DNA of 11,182 nt. Origin: Candidatus Krumholzibacteriia bacterium. GTDB lineage: Bacteria; Krumholzibacteriota; Krumholzibacteria; WVZY01; JAKEHA01. Under the pieces are notes generated by a model, which was not told the DNA's origin, searched no databases, and saw only the letters and a list, made by a program, of their open reading frames with translations. Where the stretch lies: assembly GCA_029863355.1 (NCBI GenBank), contig JAOTVO010000067.1, positions 1 to 11,182 of the forward strand. The letters are read 5' to 3'. This document shows positions 1 to 6,808 of this stretch, piece after piece. Position numbers and translations under genes: made by a program. Each line of letters opens with the position of its first letter. The first letter of the stretch is position 1.

Positions 1-873
1 ATCTATCCGCTCATCTATGCGAATCCCGCGGATGTGAACGTCGTCGAGTGCGAGCGGGGTGTGCAGGTGGTCCTGGCGGGTGTGCTGCCGGAGTTTCGTT
101 TCGCGCTGGAATCGATTCTCTTCTTTACGATACTGAAGAACGGCGTCCCCATCGCCTACGGTCCCGCGAATATCTTCCAGGGCCGCTGCGAAATGGGTAT
201 CAACCTCTTCCCCGAGTTTCGGGGCGGCGAGATCCGCCACATCTACGCGCAGTTCATGCGCACCCTCTACCACGTCGCCCATGTTCGCTATTTCTTCATC
301 GTGTCTTATGGAATGGGCGAAGGCAATCCAGAAGCGTTGCGTAGCGGTGCGTTCTGGTTCTATCGCAAGCTGGGTTTCCGGGCGTCGAACCCCGATGTCG
401 AAACACTCGCCCGCAAAGAGGAAGCCATCATGCGTCGCAATCCGCGCCACCGATCGCCGCTGAGAACGTTGCGCGAGTTGTCCTACACCGATGCCTATTT
501 CGACCTGTCCGGTGGTACGCGCAAACCGCTGGCCATTGGATCACTCGGGCGCGCAGTGAGCCGCTACATCACCGCGCGTTTCAACGGTGATCGGCAGCTC
601 GCTGAGCGCAAATGCACCCGCGACCTCGTTCGCCAATTGGATATCCACGACTACGCCACTTGGACACCGGCCGAGAAGAACGCTCTGAAACGGCTGGCAC
701 CGCTCTTGTGTTTGCCGGCGGAACTCGCATCGTGGCCGCAACGCGACAAGCGAAAGCTCGCGCGCCTGCTCAAAGCCAAAGGGGGACGCAGCGAGCTCGA
801 CTACATTGATCACGTGGCCCGGCTTCCCCGTCTGGAGAAAGTCCTCGTCGAATTAGCCTGCAACGACAGTTGA
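1..873 (+). CDS. GNAT-like acyltransferase-fold protein, 5'-truncated by window edge
   Basis: The reading frame is open from base 1 to a TGA at 871-873, so the true start lies upstream. A GTG at 34 is an internal candidate, but the residues before it (IYPLIYANPAD) read as protein. The 290 visible residues contain a GNAT-like core: a strand pair around FFTILKNGVPIAYG, then MGINLFPEFRGGEIRHIY, the region corresponding to the acetyl-CoA-binding strand and helix, and SGAFWFYRKLGFR, which matches the GNAT motif B helix-strand pattern. The C-terminal ~150 residues are basic, helical and of no family I recognise. No catalytic residue can be named. It is on the same strand as the hydrolase/peptidase/ligase genes that follow, so I infer it belongs to that module, perhaps acylating an amino group on the product. 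A separate promoter lies downstream, so co-transcription is not certain. The GNAT assignment is moderately sure; substrate unknown. Confidence 0.72.
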   Translation: MYPLIYANPADVNVVECERGVQVVLAGVLPEFRFALESILFFTILKNGVPIAYGPANIFQGRCEMGINLFPEFRGGEIRHIYAQFMRTLYHVAHVRYFFIVSYGMGEGNPEALRSGAFWFYRKLGFRASNPDVETLARKEEAIMRRNPRHRSPLRTLRELSYTDAYFDLSGGTRKPLAIGSLGRAVSRYITARFNGDRQLAERKCTRDLVRQLDIHDYATWTPAEKNALKRLAPLLCLPAELASWPQRDKRKLARLLKAKGGRSELDYIDHVARLPRLEKVLVELACNDS

Positions 874-916
874 CGGACGCGCCTCGCGCCGGAGCCCTTT
901 TCAGCCCATATACTTC

Positions 917-953
917 TATCGCCCCTCAACTACTTGTCTTATAATGAGTGACG
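917..953 (+). promoter_or_regulatory. Candidate sigma70-type promoter for the hydrolase-peptidase-ligase genes
   Basis: A perfect TATAAT lies at 940-945 in an AT-richer patch of the 90-nt gap. The hexamer 17 nt upstream (917-922, TATCGC) is a poor -35. Transcription would start near 951-953, leaving a leader of only about 11-13 nt before the ATG at 964. No convincing Shine-Dalgarno sequence precedes that ATG, which fits a very short leader. Confidence 0.45.
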
Positions 954-963
954 GTGATGCAAG

Positions 964-1758
964 ATGAGACAAACCGATATCTGGACGTTGACTGAAGGGG
1001 AAGGTCCCCTGGTTGCTGCCGCCATTCACGACGGGCATGCGATTCGACCCGATCTGCGGCCCTTAATCGCTTTGAGTGAAGAGGAGCGCCGGCGCGAGGA
1101 AGATCCCTACACGGGCCCCTGGACGGAAATCACCGGCAATCGAATTGTCGCGAGCCACTCCCGCTTTCAAGTGGATTTGAATCGACCTGCCGACAAGGCC
1201 GTCTACCGAGCGCCGGACGATGCCTGGGGTCTTCGCGTGTGGAACGACGAATTGCCGGACGAGCAGGCTGCACATTCGCTTGCCGAACACGCTGCGTTTT
1301 ACCGGCGAGTGAGAGAGCACCTGGAGCAGCTCGCGAGTAAGTATGGATACTTCTTTGTATTCGACCTGCACACGTACAACCACCGCCGGGCCGGGCCCGG
1401 CGGGCCCGCCGCGGATCCCGATGCGAACCCGGAGGTCAATATTGGCACCGGAACGATGGCCCGCGAGAAGTGGGCGCCCGTGGTTGACCGGCTCATAGAT
1501 CAACTGAGGAGATTTAATTTTCTGGGCCGCCGCCTGGACGTGCGCGAGAATGTAAAATTCCGAGGCGGGTACTTCCCGCGCTGGATTCACGAGACGTTTC
1601 CCACCTCCGGCTGTGCCGTGGCCATCGAATTCAAGAAATTCTTCATGGATGAGTGGACCGGCCAGTTGGATCCACTGCAGCACGAAGCCATTCAGCGCGC
1701 TCTCCAAAGTGCCGTCCCAGTCGCCGAGGATGCCCTCTACAAATTTTCGAAGGAATGA
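964..1758 (+). CDS. N-formylglutamate amidohydrolase-family hydrolase
   Basis: This 264-residue protein matches the N-formylglutamate amidohydrolase family (HutG/FGase type), zinc-dependent hydrolases with an M14-carboxypeptidase-like fold. Visible landmarks are AIHDGH (His22, His25) near the N-terminus, the family hallmark SRFQVDLNRP (residues 66-75), DLHTYNHRR (Asp134-His136), a glycine/proline loop ending NPEVNIGTGT, and AIEFKKFF with Glu222 near the C-terminus. The classic activity frees formate from N-formyl-L-glutamate in histidine breakdown, but no hut gene is present. Next to a DUF1704 peptidase and an ATP-grasp ligase, it more likely cuts an N-acyl-amino acid or a related amide; that is inference. 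The start is the ATG at 964, with no good ribosome-binding site but a TATAAT about 20 nt upstream. The next gene starts 7 nt after its TGA. Cytoplasmic; no signal peptide. Confidence 0.85.
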   Translation: MRQTDIWTLTEGEGPLVAAAIHDGHAIRPDLRPLIALSEEERRREEDPYTGPWTEITGNRIVASHSRFQVDLNRPADKAVYRAPDDAWGLRVWNDELPDEQAAHSLAEHAAFYRRVREHLEQLASKYGYFFVFDLHTYNHRRAGPGGPAADPDANPEVNIGTGTMAREKWAPVVDRLIDQLRRFNFLGRRLDVRENVKFRGGYFPRWIHETFPTSGCAVAIEFKKFFMDEWTGQLDPLQHEAIQRALQSAVPVAEDALYKFSKE

Positions 1759-1765
1759 ACAGATC

Positions 1766-3724
1766 GTGCGAACCGAGGTTGATGATCACAAGTCGGAGAT
1801 GCCGTTCGTGGATAGAAGACGATACGACAAGCAGGGGAGAACGGAAGAACTAACAGACGCACGAATTGCCGGCATCGTTAAGCGTTTGGCGGCTAACAAG
1901 CGTATACGACGAACCCTGCAACCGTGGGGCCGTGTGCACATCGATCGACAGGTGCCGTTTCTGTCCGTCTACCGCCGGCCGACAGACCAAGCGGATCCCG
2001 GCACGCCCCGTCTCGTAGTAGGCGGCGCCGCCTACTTGAACGCGTCCGGTGACAAGCCGTTTCAGCGGCCGCTCTCTCGACTGGTAGAGGGTCTGGTCGC
2101 GTTGATGACCGACCGCTTTGGAGCGCATCTCCTGCTGGAGGTGTGGGCCGCGGATGCCCCGCACCATCGGGACCCGGAGGCGCCTCCTCGGCCCACGTTT
2201 CGCATTTACCACCCTTTGGCGCCAGACATCCAATCCACGGTAAATACGCTGCGGACGGAGTTAGCAAAGGTTACGGCGCTGAAGCAACGCGCAGAAGTCG
2301 ACGTGCAGACGACGAGTCGAATCGCCCCTCCCGGCATGCAGCCTTTGTTGGCGCCTAAACGCCTGCGCGAGCTCGGCGGTTACCTGCTCGGGCTGGAGGT
2401 GAGCCCGATATACATCGATCCGAAGACCGGGGATCTGTATCCCTTGCTGCTTCGGCACATGAGGCGTCAGCTTGGCCGCGTGCTTCACAGGACCTTTTAC
2501 GAGTTCTCGCACGAGCGGACCACGCACCAGCCGCCTCATTACCACGCGCTGGGCCGGCGCGCGACGGTGAAAGCGGTGTGGGAAGTCGATCAGCAGCTGG
2601 CGGCCGTCAGCGACTCGCTCGACTTTCTGTACCAGATAACGCCGGTGAACGCAGAGCAAGCGTGGCGGACGTTTCGACGCAAGAGGTTCGAGGTGCAGCC
2701 TGCCTTCCTCTATCGGCCTCGCAGTCTCGATCCCGCACTCGCCAAGCGACAACTCTATGACGCCCGGATCGAACAGTTGGAGGATCCGACGCTGCAGCAT
2801 ATGTTCCTGGAAAAGCAGACCGAACTGGATCGTCAACTCACGATGCTCCACGATCTCGGTACCAAGCGGTTTCTATATGAGAGCCTGCAGCAGCACGGAA
2901 ACGTCGAGCCAGCTTTGGTCGAGGCCGCCAAGGAGATCCTCGATCATACTCCCGCACGTAGCCGGGCCCAATCGCGAGGTGTGCTCTCGCCCGAAGAGTT
3001 TGCGCAGAGGGCGCATCGAGAAATCCAGTGGTACGCGGACAAGTCTCCCGAGTTCAAGGCCGTTGCCCTGGTGTCAGACGACATGTATTCCGGCTTGCTG
3101 GTCTCTCGTGGCCGCCTTCTCATCGGAAGGGACACGCGTATCCCAGAACAAAGGGCCGAGGCTTTGCTGCAGCACGAAGTGGGCACGCACCTTCTCACGT
3201 ATTTCAACGCGCGGGCGCAGCCGTTCCGAATGCTTCAATCGGGACTTCCAGGCTATGATGCGCTACAGGAGGGTCTCGCCGTGCTTTCCGAATACCTCGT
3301 TGGCGGGCTTACGGCGGCTCGGCTGCGCGTTCTCGCTGCCCGTGTCATCGCTGCTCGGGCGTTGGTCGACGGCGTATCGTTCGTGGAAGTATTCAGAGAG
3401 CTCACCCGAACCCACGGGTTTGACCAGCGGTCTGCTTACACGACCACCATGCGCGTTTTTAGGGGGGGCGGGCTGCTCAAAGACGCCGTCTATCTGCGGG
3501 GCCTACTGGACATACTCAAATACCTTGCGAAAGGCGGCGATTTCGATATCCTATTCATAGGTAAGATTGCGGCAAAGCACGTCGGGGTCATCGAGGAACT
3601 GATGTTGCGCAAGATCCTCAAGCCGCCGCCGTTGTATCCCAGGTATCTCGAGAACGAGGACGCCCGCAAGCGTTTGGCCGGGCTTCGCCGCGAAACCCCT
3701 GTCCTCGACTTGCTTGGCAAGTGA
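1766..3724 (+). CDS. DUF1704/MATCAP-type zinc carboxypeptidase-like protein (QEGLA motif)
   Basis: From GTG 1766 the product is 652 residues. The C-terminal half (about 275-640) matches DUF1704, the family annotated in bacteria as 'flavohemoglobin expression-modulating QEGLA motif protein' and in animals as the tubulin tyrosine carboxypeptidases MATCAP/TMCP. The zinc-peptidase motif HEVGTH (His470, Glu471, His475) and the downstream QEGLA (501-505, Glu502 as probable third ligand) are intact, so the enzyme is probably active. A conserved-looking RVFRGGG follows. The first ~270 residues precede the DUF1704 core and match nothing I recognise; they hold AAYLNAS and LLLEVWAA segments. The bacterial substrate is unknown; removal of a C-terminal residue from a peptide is a family-based guess. 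The GTG has AAGGA (1750-1754) 11 nt upstream; ATG 1799 is the alternative, with GGAG directly against it. Open frame before 1766 overlaps the previous gene and is not coding. Confidence 0.86.
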   Translation: MRTEVDDHKSEMPFVDRRRYDKQGRTEELTDARIAGIVKRLAANKRIRRTLQPWGRVHIDRQVPFLSVYRRPTDQADPGTPRLVVGGAAYLNASGDKPFQRPLSRLVEGLVALMTDRFGAHLLLEVWAADAPHHRDPEAPPRPTFRIYHPLAPDIQSTVNTLRTELAKVTALKQRAEVDVQTTSRIAPPGMQPLLAPKRLRELGGYLLGLEVSPIYIDPKTGDLYPLLLRHMRRQLGRVLHRTFYEFSHERTTHQPPHYHALGRRATVKAVWEVDQQLAAVSDSLDFLYQITPVNAEQAWRTFRRKRFEVQPAFLYRPRSLDPALAKRQLYDARIEQLEDPTLQHMFLEKQTELDRQLTMLHDLGTKRFLYESLQQHGNVEPALVEAAKEILDHTPARSRAQSRGVLSPEEFAQRAHREIQWYADKSPEFKAVALVSDDMYSGLLVSRGRLLIGRDTRIPEQRAEALLQHEVGTHLLTYFNARAQPFRMLQSGLPGYDALQEGLAVLSEYLVGGLTAARLRVLAARVIAARALVDGVSFVEVFRELTRTHGFDQRSAYTTTMRVFRGGGLLKDAVYLRGLLDILKYLAKGGDFDILFIGKIAAKHVGVIEELMLRKILKPPPLYPRYLENEDARKRLAGLRRETPVLDLLGK

Positions 3725-3725
3725 T

Positions 3726-3732
3726 AAGGAGG
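3726..3732 (+). promoter_or_regulatory. Strong Shine-Dalgarno site
   Basis: AAGGAGG, a perfect anti-SD complement, starts one base after the DUF1704 stop codon and lies 7 nt before the ATG at 3740. It is the strongest ribosome-binding site in the window and fixes the start of the ATP-grasp gene. It implies that the ligase is made from the same message at a high rate. Confidence 0.85.
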
Positions 3733-3739
3733 AGAAGGA

Positions 3740-4789
3740 ATGCGACTGGGCTTTACGGTAAATGACATCAAGACCGAACAGGCGGGGTATACGACGATCC
3801 GACTGGCCATGGCGGCGGTCAATCGCGGACACGAGGCGTGGTTCATCGGTGTGGGCGACTTCGCGTATGACCCCGACGACCGGATCCAGGCGCGCGCACG
3901 CACGGTGACGGGAGCGAGATACAAGTCTTCGGAATCCTTTACCGCCGATCTGCAGGGCACGAAGCGATCGCGTACAGAGCGTCTGACAGTGGATGATCTG
4001 GACGTTTTGTTGTTGCGTAGCGATCCGTCGACCGATACCGGATTCCGTGCGTGGGCACAAACCTCCGGGATCAACTTCGGACGGGTGGCGATGCGGCGCG
4101 GGGTTATCGTGCTAAACGATCCGAACGGGCTCGCCAAGGCAATGAACAAGATGTACTTCCAACTGTTCCCCGAAGAGGTGAGGCCCGCGACGCTCATCAC
4201 GATGGATCGGGAGGAGATAAAGGCGTTCGTGGCGGCGCAGGGTGGCACGGCGGTTCTCAAACCCCTGCAGGGCTCCGGTGGATCGGGCGTCTTCTTGGTG
4301 CGCCCGGACGACAAATCGAACTTGAATCAGATGATCGAAGCGCTGACACGCGACGGTTATGTAATCGCTCAGGAGTATCTCCCTGCCGCGGGGGAGGGTG
4401 ATACACGTCTCTTTGTCATGAATGGCCGGCCGCTGCGTTACAAGGGCAAGTACGCGGCTTTCCGTCGCCTGCGATCGGGCGACGACATGCGAAGCAACAT
4501 CCATGCTGGTGGCAAGCTCAGGCAGGCGCAAATCACCGACGCCGAGCTGAGGATCGCGGAAATCGTCCGGCCCAAGCTCGTGCAGGACGGCATGTTCCTC
4601 GTGGGCCTGGATATCGTGGGCGACAAGCTCATGGAAATAAACGTATTTAGTCCGGGTGGCCTGGGAAGCGCCCAAAAATTCGAAAAGGTGAACTTTACGC
4701 ACGCTGTGCTGGAATCGCTGGAGGCCAAAGTCCGCTATATGAGTTTCTACCGCCGCAACTTCGACAATGTGGAGATGGCTACCCTCTGA
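3740..4789 (+). CDS. Glutathione synthetase-like ATP-grasp ligase
   Basis: A 349-residue ATP-grasp protein close in layout to prokaryotic glutathione synthetase (GshB, about 315-350 residues) and RimK-type ligases. Order: N-terminal Rossmann-like domain opening with MRLGFTVNDI; LNDPNGLAKAMNKMY, the linker helix; VLKPLQGSGGSGVF with nucleotide-binding Lys174; AQEYLPAAGEGDTRLFVMNG; a basic substrate segment RRLRSGDDMRSNIHAGG; GLDIVGD with Asp291; and EINVFSPGGL with metal ligands Glu299 and Asn301. These enzymes use ATP to activate a carboxylate as acyl phosphate and join it to an amine. GshB itself makes glutathione from gamma-glutamylcysteine and glycine, but no glutamate-cysteine ligase is visible here. 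Its neighbours (FGase-family hydrolase, DUF1704 peptidase) argue for another peptide or amide product. Starts 15 nt after the DUF1704 stop. Ligase class sure; substrates not. Confidence 0.85.
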   Translation: MRLGFTVNDIKTEQAGYTTIRLAMAAVNRGHEAWFIGVGDFAYDPDDRIQARARTVTGARYKSSESFTADLQGTKRSRTERLTVDDLDVLLLRSDPSTDTGFRAWAQTSGINFGRVAMRRGVIVLNDPNGLAKAMNKMYFQLFPEEVRPATLITMDREEIKAFVAAQGGTAVLKPLQGSGGSGVFLVRPDDKSNLNQMIEALTRDGYVIAQEYLPAAGEGDTRLFVMNGRPLRYKGKYAAFRRLRSGDDMRSNIHAGGKLRQAQITDAELRIAEIVRPKLVQDGMFLVGLDIVGDKLMEINVFSPGGLGSAQKFEKVNFTHAVLESLEAKVRYMSFYRRNFDNVEMATL

Positions 4790-4793
4790 CCTT

Positions 4794-4811
4794 TGGCTCA
4801 TACGCGAGCCA
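4794..4811 (+). terminator. Small hairpin after the ATP-grasp gene, weak terminator candidate
   Basis: TGGCTC (4794-4799) and GAGCCA (4806-4811) form a 6-bp perfect stem with a 6-nt loop, 4 nt after the stop codon. There is no T-tract after it, so it is not a standard Rho-independent terminator. It may mark the mRNA 3' end or be chance. Confidence 0.25.
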
Positions 4812-4920
4812 CTCCGTCGACAATCAACCCATCGCCGAAGATCGGCGCCCAACCCAACTTCCAGCGATGGCCCTTCTGGGACGCCCGCGTCTCTATGTAC
4901 TGCGCCAGCGGCACGAACGA
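4798..4920 (-). pseudogene. Possible 3' remnant of an antisense gene
   Basis: On the minus strand one frame reads about 40 residues to a TGA at 4798-4800, including the string ETRASQKGHRWKLGWAP. Its codon third positions are mostly G or C (about 80% by hand count), while the neighbouring frame read through the same bases is near 45%. That bias resembles real coding sequence of the high-GC side of the window rather than an intergenic gap. No start codon with a ribosome site is visible, and the frame upstream (towards 5013) is only the shadow of the peptidase signal peptide. I do not recognise a family. The most likely explanation, if real, is the truncated tail of a gene left by a rearrangement; chance cannot be excluded. 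Confidence 0.25.
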
Positions 4921-4934
4921 TGCTATAATAGGGG
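4921..4934 (+). promoter_or_regulatory. Extended -10 promoter and purine-rich site for the S8 peptidase gene
   Basis: TGC immediately followed by TATAAT (4924-4929) is a perfect extended -10 element. The -35 position (4901-4906, TGCGCC) is poor, as often with extended -10 promoters. AGGGG at 4930-4934 could act as a ribosome site. Transcription from this -10 would begin near 4936, giving an almost leaderless message with either ATG 4939 or ATG 4945. Confidence 0.5.
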
Positions 4935-4938
4935 CTGA

Positions 4939-6726
4939 ATGACGATGCGAACGACCCTCACCCGCACCATCCTCTTGCCCGCCGCAGCGGGCCTCCTGGC
5001 CGCCTCGGGCCACGCGGGCCCTGGGGCCGCAGGCGCCAAGATCGCTCCGGCGCTCGCGCGCGCGCTCGCCGCGCGCGCCCCCGGCGAGCCCGTGCGCGTA
5101 TGGGTGTTCTTCGACGGACGCGGCGAAGACATCGGCGGGCGGCTGCAGGCTGCGGAGGCGTCGCTCACGCCGAAGGCGCGCGCGCGGCGCCTGCGCTGCC
5201 GCGGCGAGGGGAAGCTGGTGGACGGGCGCGATCTCCCGGTGCTTCCGGCCTACGTCACGTCACTCGCCCGGACGGGTGCGCACGTGCGGCACACCTCGCG
5301 CTGGCTCAACGCGGTCTCAGTGGAGACGGACGCGGCGGGCGTCGAGGCGCTCGTCGGACTTCCCTTCGTGGCGCGCCTGGATGTGGTGCGCTCGCATCGC
5401 GCGCCGCTGCCCGAGATCGTCCCCGCACCCGTCCGACCCCGGAGTTCCCCGCCCTCGGGCGTGGCGCCGCCCCTCGACTACGGCGCCTCCGCCGCCCAGC
5501 TCGAGCAGATACAGATCCCCGACCTGCACGCGCTGGGGTATTACGGCAACGGCGTGTGGATCGCCGTGCTCGACGCCGGCTTCAACCGGCCCGACCACGA
5601 ATCGTTCGCGAGCCTGCGCATCCACGCCCAGTGGGATTTCGTCAACGGGGACAGCGTGGTCGCCGACGAGAGCGGCCAGATGGGCACGGGCGACCACGGG
5701 ACGGTGGTGCTCTCGACCCTCGCCGGTTACAAGCCGGGGACGCTGATCGGTCCCGCCTGGGACGCCACCTACCTCCTCGCCAAGACGGAGAACACGGACT
5801 GGGAGCGCCACCAGGAAGAGGACGACTGGATTGCCGGCGCCGAGTGGGCCGACTCGATCGGCGCCGACATCATCTCGACCTCGCTCGGCTACCGCAGCGG
5901 GTTCACCAACGGCGAGCCGAGCTACACCTCGGAAGACATGGACGGCAACACGGCCATCGTCACCATCGGCGCCGACGTCGCCGCCTCGCGCGGGATCCTC
6001 GTCGTCGCCTCGGCGGGTAACGGCGGCGCGGCGGTCGCACCACAGAACACGATCAACGCGCCCGCCGACGGCGACAGCGTGCTGGCAGTCGGCGCGGTGG
6101 ACGCCACCGGCGTCCGCTGGGGCGGGAGCTCCATGGGCCCGACGTGGGACGGCCGCTTCAAACCGGACGTGATGGCGCGGGGCCTGGCCACCTACTGCGC
6201 GAGCCCCACGGGCACCAACGTGTACACCTACGCCTCGGGGACCTCGCTGGCCTGTCCGCTCGCCGCCGGCGCGGCCGCGCTGGTGCTCGAGAGCAATCCG
6301 ACGCTCTCCAACATCGAGCTGCGCGATCGGCTGCGCGACACGGCGGACCGCTCCATGAGCCCCGACAACGCCTACGGCTGGGGCATCGTCGCCGCCGCCG
6401 ATGCGGCGGGCGTTCCCTCCTCGGGCGGAGGCGACACGCCGGTCGCGGGGGGTGCGATCCTCTATCCGGCCGCGCCCAATCCCTTCAACCCCACGACCAC
6501 CATCCGCTTCGAGCTCCCCTCGCGCATGTCCGTGCGCCTGAGCATCCACGACCTGCGTGGCCGCCAGGTGCGCCTCTTGGCCGAGGGCACGTTCGACGCG
6601 GGCGAGTATCCGCGCGACTGGGACGGCCGCGACGCCAGCGGCCGCCGCGTGGCTTCTGGCGTCTACTTCTGCCGGCTCGACGCGAGCGGCGACATCCAGG
6701 GCCAGAAGCTCACCCTCGTCGAGTAG
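4939..6726 (+). CDS. Secreted subtilisin-like (S8) serine peptidase with FlgD/T9SS-type C-terminal domain
   Basis: A 595-residue extracellular peptidase precursor. Residues 1-35 form a signal peptide: an arginine-rich start, then LLPAAAGLLAA and an Ala-Gly-rich cleavage region. Residues about 50-155 look like an inhibitor-type propeptide (LNAVSVETDAAGVEALVGLP). The catalytic domain (about 175-490) has Asp212 in AVLDAGF, His253 in GDHGTVV, oxyanion Asn361 in ASAGNGG and nucleophile Ser436 in SGTSLACP. The His motif departs from the usual HGTHVAG, lacking the second His. After a Gly/Ser linker, residues about 505-595 form a FlgD-Ig-like/type IX sorting domain with NPFNP at 514-518, DLRGRQVR and SGVYFCRL, ending in KLTLVE. 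It probably matures at the surface or outside the cell and degrades proteins for nutrition; no specific target is visible. ATG 4939 is used; ATG 4945 is equally possible. It appears monocistronic. Confidence 0.9.
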   Translation: MTMRTTLTRTILLPAAAGLLAASGHAGPGAAGAKIAPALARALAARAPGEPVRVWVFFDGRGEDIGGRLQAAEASLTPKARARRLRCRGEGKLVDGRDLPVLPAYVTSLARTGAHVRHTSRWLNAVSVETDAAGVEALVGLPFVARLDVVRSHRAPLPEIVPAPVRPRSSPPSGVAPPLDYGASAAQLEQIQIPDLHALGYYGNGVWIAVLDAGFNRPDHESFASLRIHAQWDFVNGDSVVADESGQMGTGDHGTVVLSTLAGYKPGTLIGPAWDATYLLAKTENTDWERHQEEDDWIAGAEWADSIGADIISTSLGYRSGFTNGEPSYTSEDMDGNTAIVTIGADVAASRGILVVASAGNGGAAVAPQNTINAPADGDSVLAVGAVDATGVRWGGSSMGPTWDGRFKPDVMARGLATYCASPTGTNVYTYASGTSLACPLAAGAAALVLESNPTLSNIELRDRLRDTADRSMSPDNAYGWGIVAAADAAGVPSSGGGDTPVAGGAILYPAAPNPFNPTTTIRFELPSRMSVRLSIHDLRGRQVRLLAEGTFDAGEYPRDWDGRDASGRRVASGVYFCRLDASGDIQGQKLTLVE

Positions 6727-6738
6727 GCCCGACGCTCC

Positions 6739-6765
6739 TTGACAAGGCACGCCCGGCGTTATATT
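6739..6765 (+). promoter_or_regulatory. Candidate sigma70 promoter of the marR-NAGGN operon
   Basis: A perfect TTGACA (6739-6744) precedes TATATT (6760-6765, five of six matches) with a 15-bp spacer; TATTTT at 6762-6767 would give the ideal 17 bp with a weaker -10. The stretch is strikingly AT-rich against its surroundings. Initiation is expected around 6772-6774, at or inside the inverted repeat that follows. Confidence 0.6.
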
Positions 6766-6774
6766 TTCTCCGTT

Positions 6775-6796
6775 AATCATTTCATGTCGAATGATT
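6775..6796. promoter_or_regulatory. Inverted repeat, candidate MarR operator
   Basis: AATCATT (6775-6781) and AATGATT (6790-6796) are perfect inverted arms separated by 8 nt, centred just downstream of the -10. The hexamer ATTTCA is also repeated directly at 6779-6784 and 6794-6799. MarR dimers bind such AT-rich palindromes near their own promoters, so autorepression of the operon by the downstream MarR protein is a reasonable inference. Confidence 0.5.
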
Positions 6797-6808
6797 TCAC
6801 GCGGAACG

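Noticed and set aside
876..901. Possible terminator after the GNAT-like gene (GCGC-CTC-GCGC followed by TTTT)
   Set aside because: The stem is only 4 bp and the T run starts 8 nt after it, so it does not form a credible intrinsic terminator.
944..967. Eight-codon leader ORF ending in ATGA overlap with the hydrolase start
   Set aside because: Its ATG lies inside the TATAAT box, upstream of the expected transcription start, so it would not be on the message.
1391..1410. Adjacent GC palindromes CCGGGCCCGG and GGCGGGCCCGCC inside the hydrolase gene
   Set aside because: They encode the Gly/Pro loop that normally follows DLHxYNHRR in this family, so the palindromes are explained by codon composition.
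3456..3468. T5 followed by A and G7, a possible slippage or frameshift site in the DUF1704 gene
   Set aside because: The frame is continuous through the site and encodes RVFRGGG, which fits the family; no alternative product of interest follows in another frame.
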